Made by a program: the position numbers and the translations under genes. A stretch of DNA of 64,000 nt, from assembly GCA_027422505.1 (NCBI GenBank), contig JAPQWV010000001.1, positions 7,812,001 through 7,876,000 on the forward strand, in the 5' to 3' direction. Of this stretch, positions 23,033 through 33,640 are shown one piece after another. The notes below the pieces were generated by a model. That model searched no databases and was not told the DNA's origin. It saw only the letters and a list, made by a program, of their open reading frames with translations. Source of the DNA: Craterostigma plantagineum (taxonomy: Eukaryota; Streptophyta; Magnoliopsida; Lamiales; Linderniaceae). Position 1 is the first letter of the stretch. Every line of letters begins with the position of its first letter.

Positions 23033-23899
23033 TGAGTGGAAAGCTGCCAGCGATATGCATACGAATGGATGATTTATACTTGGCGCGAATTCGAATGAGC
23101 GCGCGATGGAAGAGGAAGAAGCACTGTGCTGTGTGTATAGTATGAGGTCACGCTGATTCTGCCAAGCAAGCTTGGATGGTACACTTCTTCATGCGTTCGT
23201 CTGTGTGTGTGTGTGCATATACGTTCGTGTGTGTTTTATTATTTTCATCCAACGATTGTTCAGCTACTAGCCTAATTTCGTAGCTACTAGTGGAGCCACC
23301 GACGAATCTAATTTGTTGAATTTAAATACGAGAAAACTCAAAATAGTTATGACTAATTTAGTACCCAAACTTTCGTGATGACCAATTTAGTTCCTGATAT
23401 GGTCAATTTTAAATCAATTTAGTCCTTCCATTAGTGTTAATTTTAACGGCACGACGTGTCAACGTATGATTGGCTACACTTAAAAAATTACAAATTAGCA
23501 TTAGAAATCAGAGAAGTCCAATTACATACCTCTGTAAAGAGATATCAGAGACTCAATAGTTTCTGCTAGCAAGAAGTCCAATTTGCCCCTTCAAATGGAA
23601 AAGGTAGTTCGTAATAAGAAGGTGAATAAATCTATTCGGCAAAAAGGAATGAAGGTTTGGACTGGAGGATTACTCGGTGCAAGTTGGACTCATTTAGCAA
23701 GTTGCCCCTTGGAAAGACTGATTTTGTTTATGGTTCTTTTAGCGTAGCAATAAGACGAGCAATTAGGCATGCTTCATGATTAATGATAAAGAGGAATTGA
23801 CAACATCATTACAATTTTTCCTTTTTTTTACTCCAATTTTTTTTCCTTTTTCTTTAGCTTACGTATTAGTGGTGGAAATAGAGTGGAATGAACTTAATG
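23033..23899. other. Promoter flank and degenerate intergenic DNA
   Basis: The first ~150 bp is the promoter side of the sororin-like gene, with a GT-rich microsatellite near 23200-23216. At 23336-23470 there is a degenerate 'AATTTAGT.CC.AAACTTTCG' repeat common in plant intergenic DNA. No gene is recognised. Confidence 0.4.
23081..23090 (-). promoter_or_regulatory. E2F-type site ATTCGCGCCA upstream of sororin-like gene
   Basis: On the coding strand this reads ATTCGCGCCA and matches the plant E2F consensus WTTSSCSS. It lies about 73 bp upstream of the preferred ATG (49 bp upstream of the alternative one). E2F sites mark S-phase genes, including cohesion factors. Confidence 0.55.
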
Positions 23900-24590
23900 T
23901 AGGGGTGGCAATGGGCGGGTTCGGGGCTGGTAATGGACATACCGTCCCCGTACCAAATTCTCGTTCTTAATACCATCCCCTCTAATTCACCGTTTAGAAT
24001 GAATTGGTTCGGGGATGGGTAATCACCGTTCGGGGATCGGGTTTCCCGTGGGAGATTCGGGTTCCCCATATTCGTGTAACTCATTGCAACAAAAAATAAA
24101 ATAAGTAATATAAACAAATTAATATGTAAATATGATATTGGAGTATTAAAAATTGATATAAATATGTGATTGAAATATGCGTGTATTGTGAAGAACTATT
24201 GAGAGTTGAATTTTTTTTTTCTTACAATCTTGAATATAAAAGGATGATCTATGAAAATTCTTAATTCAAATTAGTTTTCATATTATTTATTAATAAATCT
24301 ATTCGGAGAATGGTGAATCACCATTTGACTCAAACGGGGCCGGGTTCGGGGACGGGGATGGGTGGAAAACATGATTATCGTCCCCGTCCCATCCCCACTC
24401 TTTCACCGACGGAGAATCACCGTCAACTCCCCATCCCCATTTTGATCGTGGATTCCCCGTCCCATCCCCACTCTTTCACCGACGGAGAATCATCGTCAAC
24501 TCCCCATCCCCATTTTGATCGGGGATTCCCCGTCCCAATAGCCTCGGGTCCCGACGGGGATGGTTCACCGTGGGAATTTTGCCACCCCTA
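23900..24590. mobile_element. Non-autonomous hAT element (8-bp TSD ACTTAATG)
   Basis: Termini TAGGGGTGGCAA and TTGCCACCCCTA are inverted repeats, flanked by perfect 8-bp duplications ACTTAATG at 23892-23899 and 24591-24598, diagnostic of hAT. The interior is non-coding. A 73-bp unit (starts 24382, 24455, remnant 24528) is repeated in tandem, and both halves are built of GGGGACGGGGAT-type text and its complement, so the whole could fold back. Confidence 0.93.
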
Positions 24591-24655
24591 ACTTAATGAA
24601 GTTAGTCAACAACCGTGAGCACCGTACGGATGCGCTTGGGTTAGTGTATTTGAAC

Positions 24656-25426
24656 CAGTGTTTTAAAATGCGCATAGCGCAACGCGTCGCGTTTCAGGGC
24701 AGATAGCGCGTAGCGTAAATAGCGTAGCGTAAATAGCGTAGCGTATTGCGTAAGTATTTCGGACAAGTTAAGAAACATAATTTATAACAAATTATTAATC
24801 ATAAGCACATTATTCAAGCTTAATATAAAATTTGGCTTCAATAATATATGTAAAATCTAATAATATATATTCCAAACAATAAAAATATACATAAAAATAT
24901 ATTACACCATTCATGTACCTAAGATTTAATAGAATTTTTAAATCTAATAAAATTGAACAAATAACTTTTAAGAGCCTAAAATGTAGTATTTAGAAAATGA
25001 TTTTTACCAGTGTCGAAAGATATAAGATATGCATGTCATTTTGATCGTTGTTAAACAAATAATAAATTAATTAATTTTATTTATTTTATTCACATAGATT
25101 ACACTAAATAATCTAGCTTTTTATGTTTGGGTGGAAATAATTTAAAAGTTAGAAAAAATTTGAAAAACTAAAATAAAATGACATGTGTTTGTACGTCGCA
25201 ATAAAATTTGAAAAAGTAAAATAAAATTTGAAAAACTAAAAATTAGAATAAATAAGTCAAATCATTGCCACGTTGGCTCTCTTTGCGTGACTGCCTCCCT
25301 GCTTCTCTGTTGCAATATTCTGTGTTTGTACTGTAGCGCTTTTTCTTTTACGCCTCATCGCGTTTTCAGGCATATTTACGTTAAATCGCGCCTTGGAGCG
25401 CGCGAAAAACGATTTTTAAAACACTG
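24656..25426. mobile_element. Non-autonomous hAT element (8-bp TSD ATTTGAAC)
   Basis: Termini CAGTGTTTTAAAA and TTTTAAAACACTG, flanked by perfect 8-bp duplications ATTTGAAC at 24648-24655 and 25427-25434. Subterminal parts carry short GCGTAGCGTAAATA repeats on the left and GCGC-rich text on the right. The centre is AT-rich and non-coding. It lies only 57 bp from the preceding hAT element's TSD. Confidence 0.93.
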
Positions 25427-25434
25427 ATTTGAAC

Positions 25435-26721
25435 ATAATGGTGAGTTTTTAAATCATGAAGTTTAAAATCTGAATTTCATTTCCAAATACATTGTTTGGC
25501 AAACGTTAAGATTGTGAAATTGGGATTTCGAAATAGAGCTCGAGCATCAAGCTATTATTATTAAAAATTTTAAAAATACAATAGGATAAACAATAATGAA
25601 TAATAAAATAAAAAGGTCGTGACCTTTCGAGCGTCCACGCGTGAGCTTCAAATCAAGCCGACTCAGCAAGTTTGTTTATTATTAGTATGGTTGTGATTGT
25701 TATTGTTATTATTATTTTATTTATGATAACGAGGGATGTACTTTGGATTTCGAAAAAATACCACTTGTCATCGAATTTCAAAATCCGACAAATAGTGAAC
25801 ATTTAAGTTACCATTGGATTTGGATTATCCAAATTCGTTCTTTTGTCAAACGGAAAATTTGGGGGAAATTCGAATTTAAATCAAATTCCGGAATCCAAAC
25901 GAACCGTAAGCAAATTTATCGATTTTGTGCTTTTATTCAATCGTCCACGCGACATCACCTCCATCGATCCTCTTAGATCCGATGTCACGTAAATCGCCAT
26001 CTCTGAATATTTTCCGCCTAAAAACCACCTAAGCTCTGCCTAGCCCCCCTCGGGCGCCCGACTAGCGCACAACGAATTTTACAACATTGCTTATATGCTC
26101 ATAGAAACAAACAACAGGCCATATGCTTTTTCCGGCCAACTATACTCACCAAGTTGCTCTTGCATGGGCAAACTACATGCTCCAAAACATTGTTTTTTCT
26201 AGTCATGTATATTGTGATAGTAGCCTAAGTACATCCCCTCAAAAGTCGCTTTCAATTCTTTTAATCTATGCAGGCAAGGATTAACAACAAATCTGAAGGA
26301 GTGAGCATTCTTGTGCACAACACATTCTGATTGGGAAAGGTAAAGCAACAGCAATGTGTCAATAAATAGGATCAAGCCCTTGAAAGGGATTATGTTCGTT
26401 ATATTCATCTTGAATTGCCATCATAGAATATTCAGACCTAAGATGGACTCTTAAATTTAAGAGTCATCCCTCTAAACCATTTTTTCAGCTCTTTGATCGT
26501 TGTTAGGTTGTGTTGTCATGATGTGGTTCCGTGTAGTTGTAAAGACTGTGTAATCATTAAGCTGTTTTGTTGCTGAATCAGTATTTTTTTTCAGATCTGC
26601 TCTGTTTTTATTTTTCAGTTACTGATGATTAGTTGAAGTTGATATGTTCGAATACAAGTATATCGTGTTTATGTTGATTATTATGGATCTTGGCTGAAGA
26701 TTGTATTGAATTTCTGAAATG
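25435..26721. other. Intergenic, no gene recognised
   Basis: AT-rich DNA. Around 25740-25915 there is ATTTCGAA/CAAATTCG-type text with internal inverted repeats, and near 26040-26095 a GGGCGCCCGACTAG block resembling worn hAT ends, but no paired terminus or TSD was found. 26480-26720 looks like ordinary host sequence with pyrimidine tracts and CAG acceptor-like sites. Confidence 0.35.
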
Positions 26722-26726
26722 ATCTG

Positions 26727-27155
26727 TGAAACAGCCCGCTTTCGGGGCCTGTCGGGTTGGGCCCACTACACTTCATTGGTTGTCTGACCCCACTGTATCA
26801 CTACTAGCCTTCCAGCGTGCTTTGCACTGCACGCACCCTGAGCTACTTTCCAGGGGGTCACCCATCCCAGTGCTACTCCATGTCAAGCACGCTTAATTTT
26901 GAAGTTCTTATGGATTGACTCACAGAAAGGAAGGTGCACCTTTGGTGATATGAGTAGCTCAATCAATTCTCTTATACCATTCCTTAACTTGACAAGTCCA
27001 TACATTGTCAATCTCAGGATCCCTTTCATTCGGGTGTGGAATCGGTTCATTCATGTATCCCTCCGCCTAGAAGCCTCGCCAGGAGCCGCTCCTTATCCGT
27101 GCCTCTCTCTGGCACCGACGATCACTCCCCGCCCTCATCGGTCCCGGGTGTTACA
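26727..27155 (-). repeat. 3' LTR with 5S rRNA-like segment
   Basis: 429 bp. The 5S-derived part is 26832-26920; on the minus strand it reads as 5S rRNA with the AAGCGTGCTTG (A-box) and GGGTGACCCCCTGG (C-box) regions recognisable but mutated (for example AAAATTAAGC for GAAGTTAAGC). Confidence 0.9.
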
Positions 27156-27211
27156 TGCCCACCAGCCTCTACCTGGTTCGTCCACGAACCACACCGTACT
27201 GTGAGAGATTG

Positions 27212-27224
27212 TGCTCTGATACCA
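27212..27224 (-). other. Second, internal primer-binding-site-like sequence
   Basis: Minus-strand TGGTATCAGAGCA, like a tRNA-iMet PBS, but located next to the 3' LTR rather than the 5' LTR. It starts the ~70 bp block shared with the internal domains of the TRIM array at 63310-63381. Confidence 0.75.
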
Positions 27225-27241
27225 TCTAAAGCATTAAGTGT

Positions 27242-27880
27242 TGGGATTTGGTCCGGGTCTGATACATGTTCCAAAGTGGTAGCGTCAGCATTGCTGACAT
27301 AGGGGCGTTGGATTTGAGGGTCTATTCGGAACATTAGTGGGTCCCTGGTTACTTGGACATTTGCCAATGAACTGACGTTTACGTTCACCTCCTCCTCCTT
27401 GTTGACTCTCTCTCCTTATTTTCACTTCCTGGGCCTCGACTATCTGAGCCTCTGCTTGCTCGACAATCATCGTCCGATCCGCAACTTGGGTAAATTCCAT
27501 TGGTCGGGCTCCCGCAATGCTCATATCTCGATAAATTTCAGGTTTGAGACCCGTAATGAACCTCATCACCTTTAGGAAATTGGTTGCCACCATATGAGGG
27601 GCAAAACGAGATAATTCTTCGAATGTGCGGATGTATTGGGCGACTGACATTCCTCCTTGTTTCAAGTTCATAAATTCTTGCATTCTTCGCTCATGTTCGT
27701 GGGCAGTGAAATATTTTCGTGGAATGTTCTCTGAATCGCTCCCATGACATTGTCACCGGGTCCTCCAAAACCTTCACTGTGTCCCACCAGAATCTGGTGC
27801 TTCCCCTAAGCATGGAAACCGCGGAAAGGACTTTCTCGTCTTCTAGTACACGGCTATAAATAAACATGTATTCGATCGTG
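27242..27880 (-). pseudogene. Ty3/Gypsy gag fragment (C-terminal part)
   Basis: Minus-strand reading shows a Retrotrans_gag domain with SAVSMLRGSTRFWWDTVK, WERFREH, GGMSVAQYIRTFEELSRFAP and FITGLKPEI. It ends in a CxxCxxxHxxxC zinc knuckle at 27264-27299 in which a TGA (27285-27287) replaces a residue. A frameshift separates the two halves near 27690-27715. The 5' part of the gene continues at 32133, beyond the inserted solo LTR. The normal protein would be a particle structural protein. It is non-functional here. Confidence 0.85.
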
Positions 27881-30517
27881 TGTGGCGCCCCGCCATCTAC
27901 CACTCTTTTTCTTACACTAATTCACGTGACTAATGCAACAATAAAATATATTACAAACTTATTTTACAAAAGCACAGCATAATAAAATGTAGCACCCGCC
28001 ACACAGGTCGCATCCATGTACACACCATCCTCAAAAGTCGCTAGAAGTTCCAAATGTTTCAGCCTCGCCATCTAAGCGTTCACATACCATGTTCGCTCGC
28101 ATCTACAACATATAAAACATGGGATGAGCTATAAAGCTCAGTAAGTGGAAATATGCATGATATGCACGTGCCAAACTCGCAAAGGCATCCGCGCCAATGC
28201 TTTCTAATTCCCATAATAACATCGTTCTTATTTCACTAAGGGCCCTCGGCTAGCTAATCTTACTATGCACCATACAGGAGCTCAGATACAATATGGATAA
28301 ATATGACAGCGACCCATGTTGGGTGGCCTACACCAGGTTTCTCTAGGTCGCCCCGTCCCAGGTCGTCCCCTCTGCCATGCGGTTGCTCACGTTGGTAGCC
28401 TACTCCGAGGTAGCCTACATCAGGGTTACCCCCTGTGTCACTTTTTCCTCAGGTCGTACCGTCCAGGTAGCATCTTACTGCAAACAGGGCATTCATTCGC
28501 CCGAATTCATACACATACATGCCTTACCGCATACAGAGCATTCATTTGCCCAAACACATATACATACATATATCCGACGATGCACCTCACTGTCATGGCA
28601 CCATAGAAGTAGCACTGACTCAACTGTGAGTCGACATCAGATGCCTATATCGGCAAATATCATTTGCTCTCAGGCGATAAATACCGTGCACGCTCACACC
28701 TAGAAATCCCCCAAATGAAACGTGTGTGCATATGATTATGCCATGCGAATAATAAAATAAATTGCTTTACTAACCATGCAGTGGTACGTTGCAAATAATT
28801 CACAGCACGTAAAATCACTGAAGCAGATAATCACATAAATTAAACGCACACAAGTAATTTATGTGTTGTAGTTGAGGTTCCCACTTAGCTGGTATCCTTA
28901 GTTACTTAGCTTAACGTAAGTCGCCCAACCCTCGAACCTTAAATGTAGAAACGTTATAAGGTTAGAATATGTTGGTTTAATTATATAATTAGGGTTTTTC
29001 AAAAGTTGTTTTGAACTTGGACTAATTTCGAAATTATCAGAGTTTGAGAACCCTAGTTTCGATTTTCATGAATTTCAAAATCCCTAATTTCGAAAGTTGT
29101 AATTTCGAAAATCCTTATTAGTTATAAAAATATTTCGAAAATGATGTATTTCGAAACTTAATTTCGAAACCTTGGTAGGTTTCGAAATTCTAGCTTCGAA
29201 ATTCTCCTTGGGCTCTAAATTAATTTTAAGCCCTTAAAACCCCTAAATTAGAAATTAGCCCCTAAATGAGAAATTCGAAACTCATCTTCGAAATGAGTTT
29301 CGAAATTCTCCAAACTCATTTTGAAATTGTGTTTCGAACTTTATTTCGAATTTCTCATGTGCCAAAAACAACTTAAATTTTAAAATTCTCAAGTGCTAAC
29401 ACAACCCCAATTTCGAAATTCTCTTAATTCAACACCAATCTTTCGAAAATCATACTTATAAGAACCTAGCTTTCGAAACCATATAAAAACACTATTTGAG
29501 TTTCAAACTTGTTAAGACTTTCGATCAAAACATGATTTATCAAGAACAAGATGAATATCATATGAATTCTAAACGATGTTCATCCTTTTCAAAAATCAAA
29601 AACCCTAAAGAACATGAGCTTATGTGATTTCGATGCTTAATAACTCTTAGACAAGCCCAACCCTAACTAGAAAAAATAAAAATTATAGCAAGAACCCTTA
29701 CCAAATCCAAGCTGCGTTATGGTTACTATTTGAGTTCTTCGCCTCCTTTCTAACCTTGTTCTTTGAAGATTTCGCCTAATGACTCCTTTCTTTCTATGTT
29801 CTCATCATAAAGCTTTCAATTATTGTTATTACTTTAGCTTTAGGTTGCTTTCTAACTTGACTTTAGGTTTCAAATGTTTGTACTCATCCTCCCATACTTA
29901 TCGTGTACTAGCTAGTTTCTAAAGAATCATGACACTAACCTAATACAATCACACGCCAAATGTTAATATTTTAAGCCTTGTATTAGTCATTCTTTAGTTC
30001 CTAAGAATTTAGAAATCCCTTATTAGGGAATTTCAAAACACTTGAAGGAAATTTCAAAGGATAGTTCGAAATTCCTCTTGTTTCGAACTTCACCACCAAT
30101 TTCGAAATTCTATTACTTGAGTTTCGAATTTCCCTTATTTTAACATTTCTTTGGTGTTAACCCTGTATAAGAGAATTTCAAAATCAACTTGGGGAATTTC
30201 GAAATCCCTCATAAGAAATTTCGAACACTATTTCAAACTTCTACTAGGTTCCGAACTTCTCCCATAAGAATTTCGAAATGCAACACCTAGGTTTCGGATT
30301 TCTCCTTAGTAAGCTAGTTTCGAACTTTTCTTGGCTACTTGTTTCGAATTTCTTCTCCCACATTAAAGAAATTTCGAAACTACCCATAATTTCCAAAATT
30401 ACACCTAAGTTTCGAAATTCTCCCATGGGGCTCCTCCCAAATTTCGAAATGAACCACTTCCCTTAGGTATCAAACTTCTTACTACTGTATTTCGAAATTC
30501 ACTACCTATTATATATT

Positions 30518-31768
30518 GGCTTAATTATTTTTTTGATCCCGTAATTTAGGGGGTGTGGCGTTATAGGGACACATAATTTAGGTGGTTGGATTATAGGGAC
30601 ACTAACTTTCGAGAAAATGGCAATTTAGATACAATATACGATTCGACCCTGTATTTTGACTCAAATCCGCTGACGTGGAACCCGACCCGCTGACATGTTT
30701 GCTTATTCAATACACAAGTTAGCGACGGAATTTTGGGCGGTAATGCCGTCGCTAAAGGTGGGGAAAATAAAAAATATAGATCCGTTGGTATTGTGCGACG
30801 GAGGTGCCGTCGCTAAATCACTGTCACAAACCTAAAACTCGCGAATATCCGTCGCAAACTTGCACGGAACCTTGCGTCGGAATTTCCGTTGCTAAAGGAG
30901 GCGTTCGTCTGCGTCGGGACTTCAATTTATCCTACGCTTTCGCCAAAAAAACGCCCATCGACGTCGCTTGGTTTTCGTTTAAAAATCATGCAAGTCTTTT
31001 AATTTTCCTCTAATCAGATCGAAACAGTTTCTGGGTTTTCATTTTTGCCTCGTTAAATCAAATCCTCTGTGACTATAAACCCTAATTTCAGGAGTAATAG
31101 TTCGAAAGGTGGGATGGAGAAGTTGGCCGGCGCAATAGAGAGCTTCGCAAAAGCATATACGAATATTGAGACTTTGAAGATTCAGCATACGGTGGAGTTG
31201 GAGACACAGAGGATGAAGTTTGACATGGAATTAAAAGCTATGAAGATGAAGAGTTTCGCTGAAACTGTTCTTCAGTTGCAGAAGATTAAGAAGCAGAAGA
31301 AAAAGCCCGGCGATGAAGATGACAGTGATGACGTCGCCGGCGAACTGTTGAGATGGTGGTGGTTGTTTGGCGATGGAATTTGAAGAGCGAACAGAAGCTG
31401 ATCCGGCGTTCAGATCTAAGAAAAATGTCCGATGCTTTTTATTTTTTTTTCTATTTCTCAAATATATTTTAATATATGTTTTTTATTTTAATTTTTGATA
31501 TTTTTTTCTCTTTATTTATTTCAATGATGTGGCGCCACCTCAGCAGTTTTTATAACGTGGTGCCATGTCGGATTTCTTACAATCGCATGTCAGCGGGTCG
31601 ACTGCCACGTCAGCGGGTTTGGGTTATAATATCGGGTCGGGACGTATATTGTCCTAAAAATGCTTATTACTTTTTGAAAGTTAATGTCCCTATAATGCCA
31701 CCACCTAAATTATGTGTCCCTATAACGCCACGTCCCCTAAATTACAATATCAAAAAAATAATTAAGCC
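30518..31768. mobile_element. Pack-MULE (9-bp TSD, ~95-bp TIRs)
   Basis: Long terminal inverted repeats (30518-~30612 and ~31675-31768) start GGCTTAATTATTTTTTTGAT. A perfect 9-bp duplication TTATATATT (30509-30517, 31769-31777) marks Mutator. There is no transposase. The interior carries an exon-like fragment of a trihelix transcription factor (31091-31383), and GCGACGG/CCGTCGC motifs at about 30722-30890 that resemble CACTA subterminal repeats. Confidence 0.93.
31091..31383 (+). pseudogene. Captured fragment of a trihelix transcription factor (C-terminal helix)
   Basis: Follows an acceptor-like ATTTCAG at 31084-31090 and reads SNSSKGGMEKLAGAIESF, then a long helix with TVELETQRMKFDMELKAMKMK and LQLQKIKKQKKK. 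This matches the C-terminal coiled helix of plant trihelix (6b-interacting/ASIL-like) factors, where 'L..AI..F...Y...E..K' and 'ELE.QRM.F...LE.QRMQ' are typical. The DNA-binding N-terminus is absent. Presence of an intron-exon border shows capture at DNA level. The reading frame is open to a TGA at 31381. Confidence 0.7.
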
Positions 31769-32132
31769 TTATATATTACTAATTTTCGAAATTATCAACA
31801 AGAAACCCTAGTTTCGAAATTTGTAGGGTTTCGAATTTCTCTTCCACCTAACAGCCTAATTTCAAAACCTACTTATTCAAAACTATCTCTCTCTCATTCT
31901 AACTTCACTTATTTCGAAAAATTACACTTTCGAATTTCTTAAGTCCCTTTCGAAATTCTGACTTTCTTACCCTTATACCTATCTAGTTTCTCCTAAGTCA
32001 TAATATTTTCTAATAAAGCAACTTATTCACATAAACACATATTCATATAGCCACATAACTTGCATATCATATTAACACTTATTATGCATGTAGATTTATT
32101 GGCCAGCTTACTAGCGGGACTCGGGTATTACA

Positions 32133-32480
32133 TCGTGCGTAGCCAGTCTTCTGCCACTATGGGGTCAGTGGCATTTGCGAAAGGTTGGGGATCCATCTTC
32201 CGAAAGCGTTTCCCAATGATTTCTATGCGTTCGGGTTGTGGGGAGGGGCGGTGTGCATACCAGACGAGCTGCGATGATGTATCAGCTCGTTGATCTGATC
32301 CGACTGACGTTGGATCAGGTCAGTAAGTCGAATAATGGTGGAGTCCTTTTCATTAGTAGGGGACTCTGGTTCAGCCCTACGGCTGGAATCGCCTACGTAT
32401 TCTCTCCTTCCTCTTGGCTTTTTCTTCTATTATCTACAATCGTTCATACAAGAAAACATATTTCAAATAACATGTAATCA
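32133..32480 (-). pseudogene. Ty3/Gypsy gag fragment (N-terminal part)
   Basis: Minus-strand reading gives LIQRQSDQINELIHH and, in another frame, IIGKRFRKMDPQPFANATDPIVAEDWLR, the usual start of a plant Gypsy gag (F.k..P..F.G..DP..A..WL). One frameshift separates the two pieces. The gene is continued at 27880 after the solo LTR. Confidence 0.75.
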
Positions 32481-32566
32481 CATCAAATCTTAAAACTTAC
32501 AGGCTAGGCTGGTTCTCCAGGCTTTTGAGCGGCATTATATGGACTGTCTTCAGAATCTTTAACCTA

Positions 32567-32579
32567 CCCTCTGATACCA
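32567..32579 (-). other. Primer binding site of the 5S-LTR element
   Basis: Minus-strand TGGTATCAGAGGG, matching the tRNA-iMet 3' end for its first 11 bases. It lies four bases inside the 5' LTR (starts 32584). Confidence 0.85.
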
Positions 32580-32583
32580 CATG

Positions 32584-33006
32584 TGACAGCCCGCTCTCGA
32601 GACCTGTGGGGTTGGACACACTGCACTTCATTGATTTTCTGGCCCACTGTATCACCAATCCTTCCAGTGTGCTTTGCACTGTACGCACCCTGAGCTACTT
32701 CCCATGGGGTCACCCATCCTAGTGCTACTCCAAGTCAAACACGCTTAACTTTGAAGTTCTTATGGATGGACTCCAGAACAGGAAGGTGCACCTTTGGTGA
32801 TACGAGTAGCGCAATCAATTCTCTTATACCATTCCTTAACTCGACAAGCTCATACATTGTCAGTCTCAGGATCCCTCTCATTCGGGTGTGTAATCGGTTC
32901 CTTCATATATCTCTCCGCCTAGAAGCCTCGCCAAGAGTCTCTTCTTGTCCGTGCCCCTCTCTGGCACCGGCGATCACTTCTCGCCCAATCGGCCCCGGGT
33001 GTTACA
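32584..33006 (-). repeat. 5' LTR with 5S rRNA-like segment
   Basis: 423 bp. 5S-derived part at 32684-32772, read on the minus strand with AAAGTTAAGCGTGTTTGACTTGG and GGATGGGTGACCCCATGGG kept. Same orientation as the element transcript. Confidence 0.9.
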
Positions 33007-33011
33007 ATCTG

Positions 33012-33640
33012 AATATGTAAATTAATGGTTAATGACCAGTGACATGAGAAGGTTCTAAGTCTGACAATGCTTTTACAAGTAACATGATTGTTCTCTATGA
33101 AAAATTGAAATTAAATCAGCGAAAACAGGTTGGATATTGTTATACATTTCATACAAGCATTATACGAATTGAGGAAGATATGATTGAGGACGAAATACAT
33201 TTTGTACCTACTGTCAATTGTGCTACTTGAAGTCTTTATATAGACCGGCGAAATTAAATAAATAAAAAGGGTGAAATACAGGGCGAAGTTGAGTTGCATT
33301 TAAGTCGAATAGTCGTGTTTTCTACATTGCGCTTTCACATAACCCTAGCGGCATCCTATCAAAGCCTTTATAAAACTCTCAGTTTCAATGCCGCCGTGGT
33401 ATTATTTTTCTATTCTCCGCCAAAGGTTCTTTTCTATCTATCTTTGTTTCTCTGAATTTCTCGCCGTCTATATCCACCACTTAGATCTTACAGTCGAATG
33501 CTTGATTCATTCCTCTACTTCGATTAGTAGATTGCTTTTCGCGAATATTGAAAGCTCTTGGTTTTGGGCAGTTGAGCAAATCATTTTCTCCATTTAAAAT
33601 CGACAAAGGGCTCTATTTCTCCTTAGATTTACTCGCTGAT
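33012..33640. other. Intergenic; promoter-like stretch before 33400
   Basis: At 33335-33385 an AACCCTAG motif is followed by a TATAAAA-containing CCTTTATAAAACTC, the look of a plant promoter, and then pyrimidine-rich leader-like sequence. No protein-coding frame follows, so a non-coding transcript or a decayed gene is possible. Confidence 0.35.

Larger units (their letters stand above)
27881..32132 (-). mobile_element. Long solo LTR inserted in gag (itself hit by a MULE)
   Basis: Starts TGTGGCGCCC and ends GGGTATTACA on the plus strand, flanked by the 5-bp duplication TCGTG (27876-27880 and 32133-32137). The two gag pieces on either side rejoin across it, which proves the insertion. Excluding the MULE it is about 3.0 kb, with no coding domains. 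From about 28970 to 30510, and again at 31780-31960, it is saturated with TTTCGAAA/ATTTCGAAATT palindromes. By its length and ACCC/GGGT ends it probably derives from a Gypsy element. Confidence 0.88.
26727..33006 (-). mobile_element. LTR element with 5S-rRNA-bearing LTRs and a Ty3/Gypsy-type gag
   Basis: Two LTRs, 26727-27155 and 32584-33006, start TGA(A)ACAGCCCG and end GGGTGTTACA. They are flanked by the 5-bp duplication ATCTG (26722-26726 and 33007-33011). Each LTR holds a segment complementary to plant 5S rRNA. On the minus strand a tRNA-iMet-like PBS (32567-32579) follows the 5' LTR, then gag sequence. No protease, RT or integrase was found. The gag is split by a solo LTR (27881-32132). 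Near the 3' LTR a second PBS-like site (27212-27224) begins a ~70 bp block matching the whole internal domain of the 5S TRIMs at 62.8-64 kb. The composite looks like a 5S-LTR TRIM that gained a gag, i.e. a TR-GAG-like element. Confidence 0.85.

Noticed and set aside
28316..28703. Overlapping ~100-codon ORFs inside the solo LTR
   Set aside because: Located within a non-coding LTR; Tyr/Thr/His-rich shadow frames without domains.
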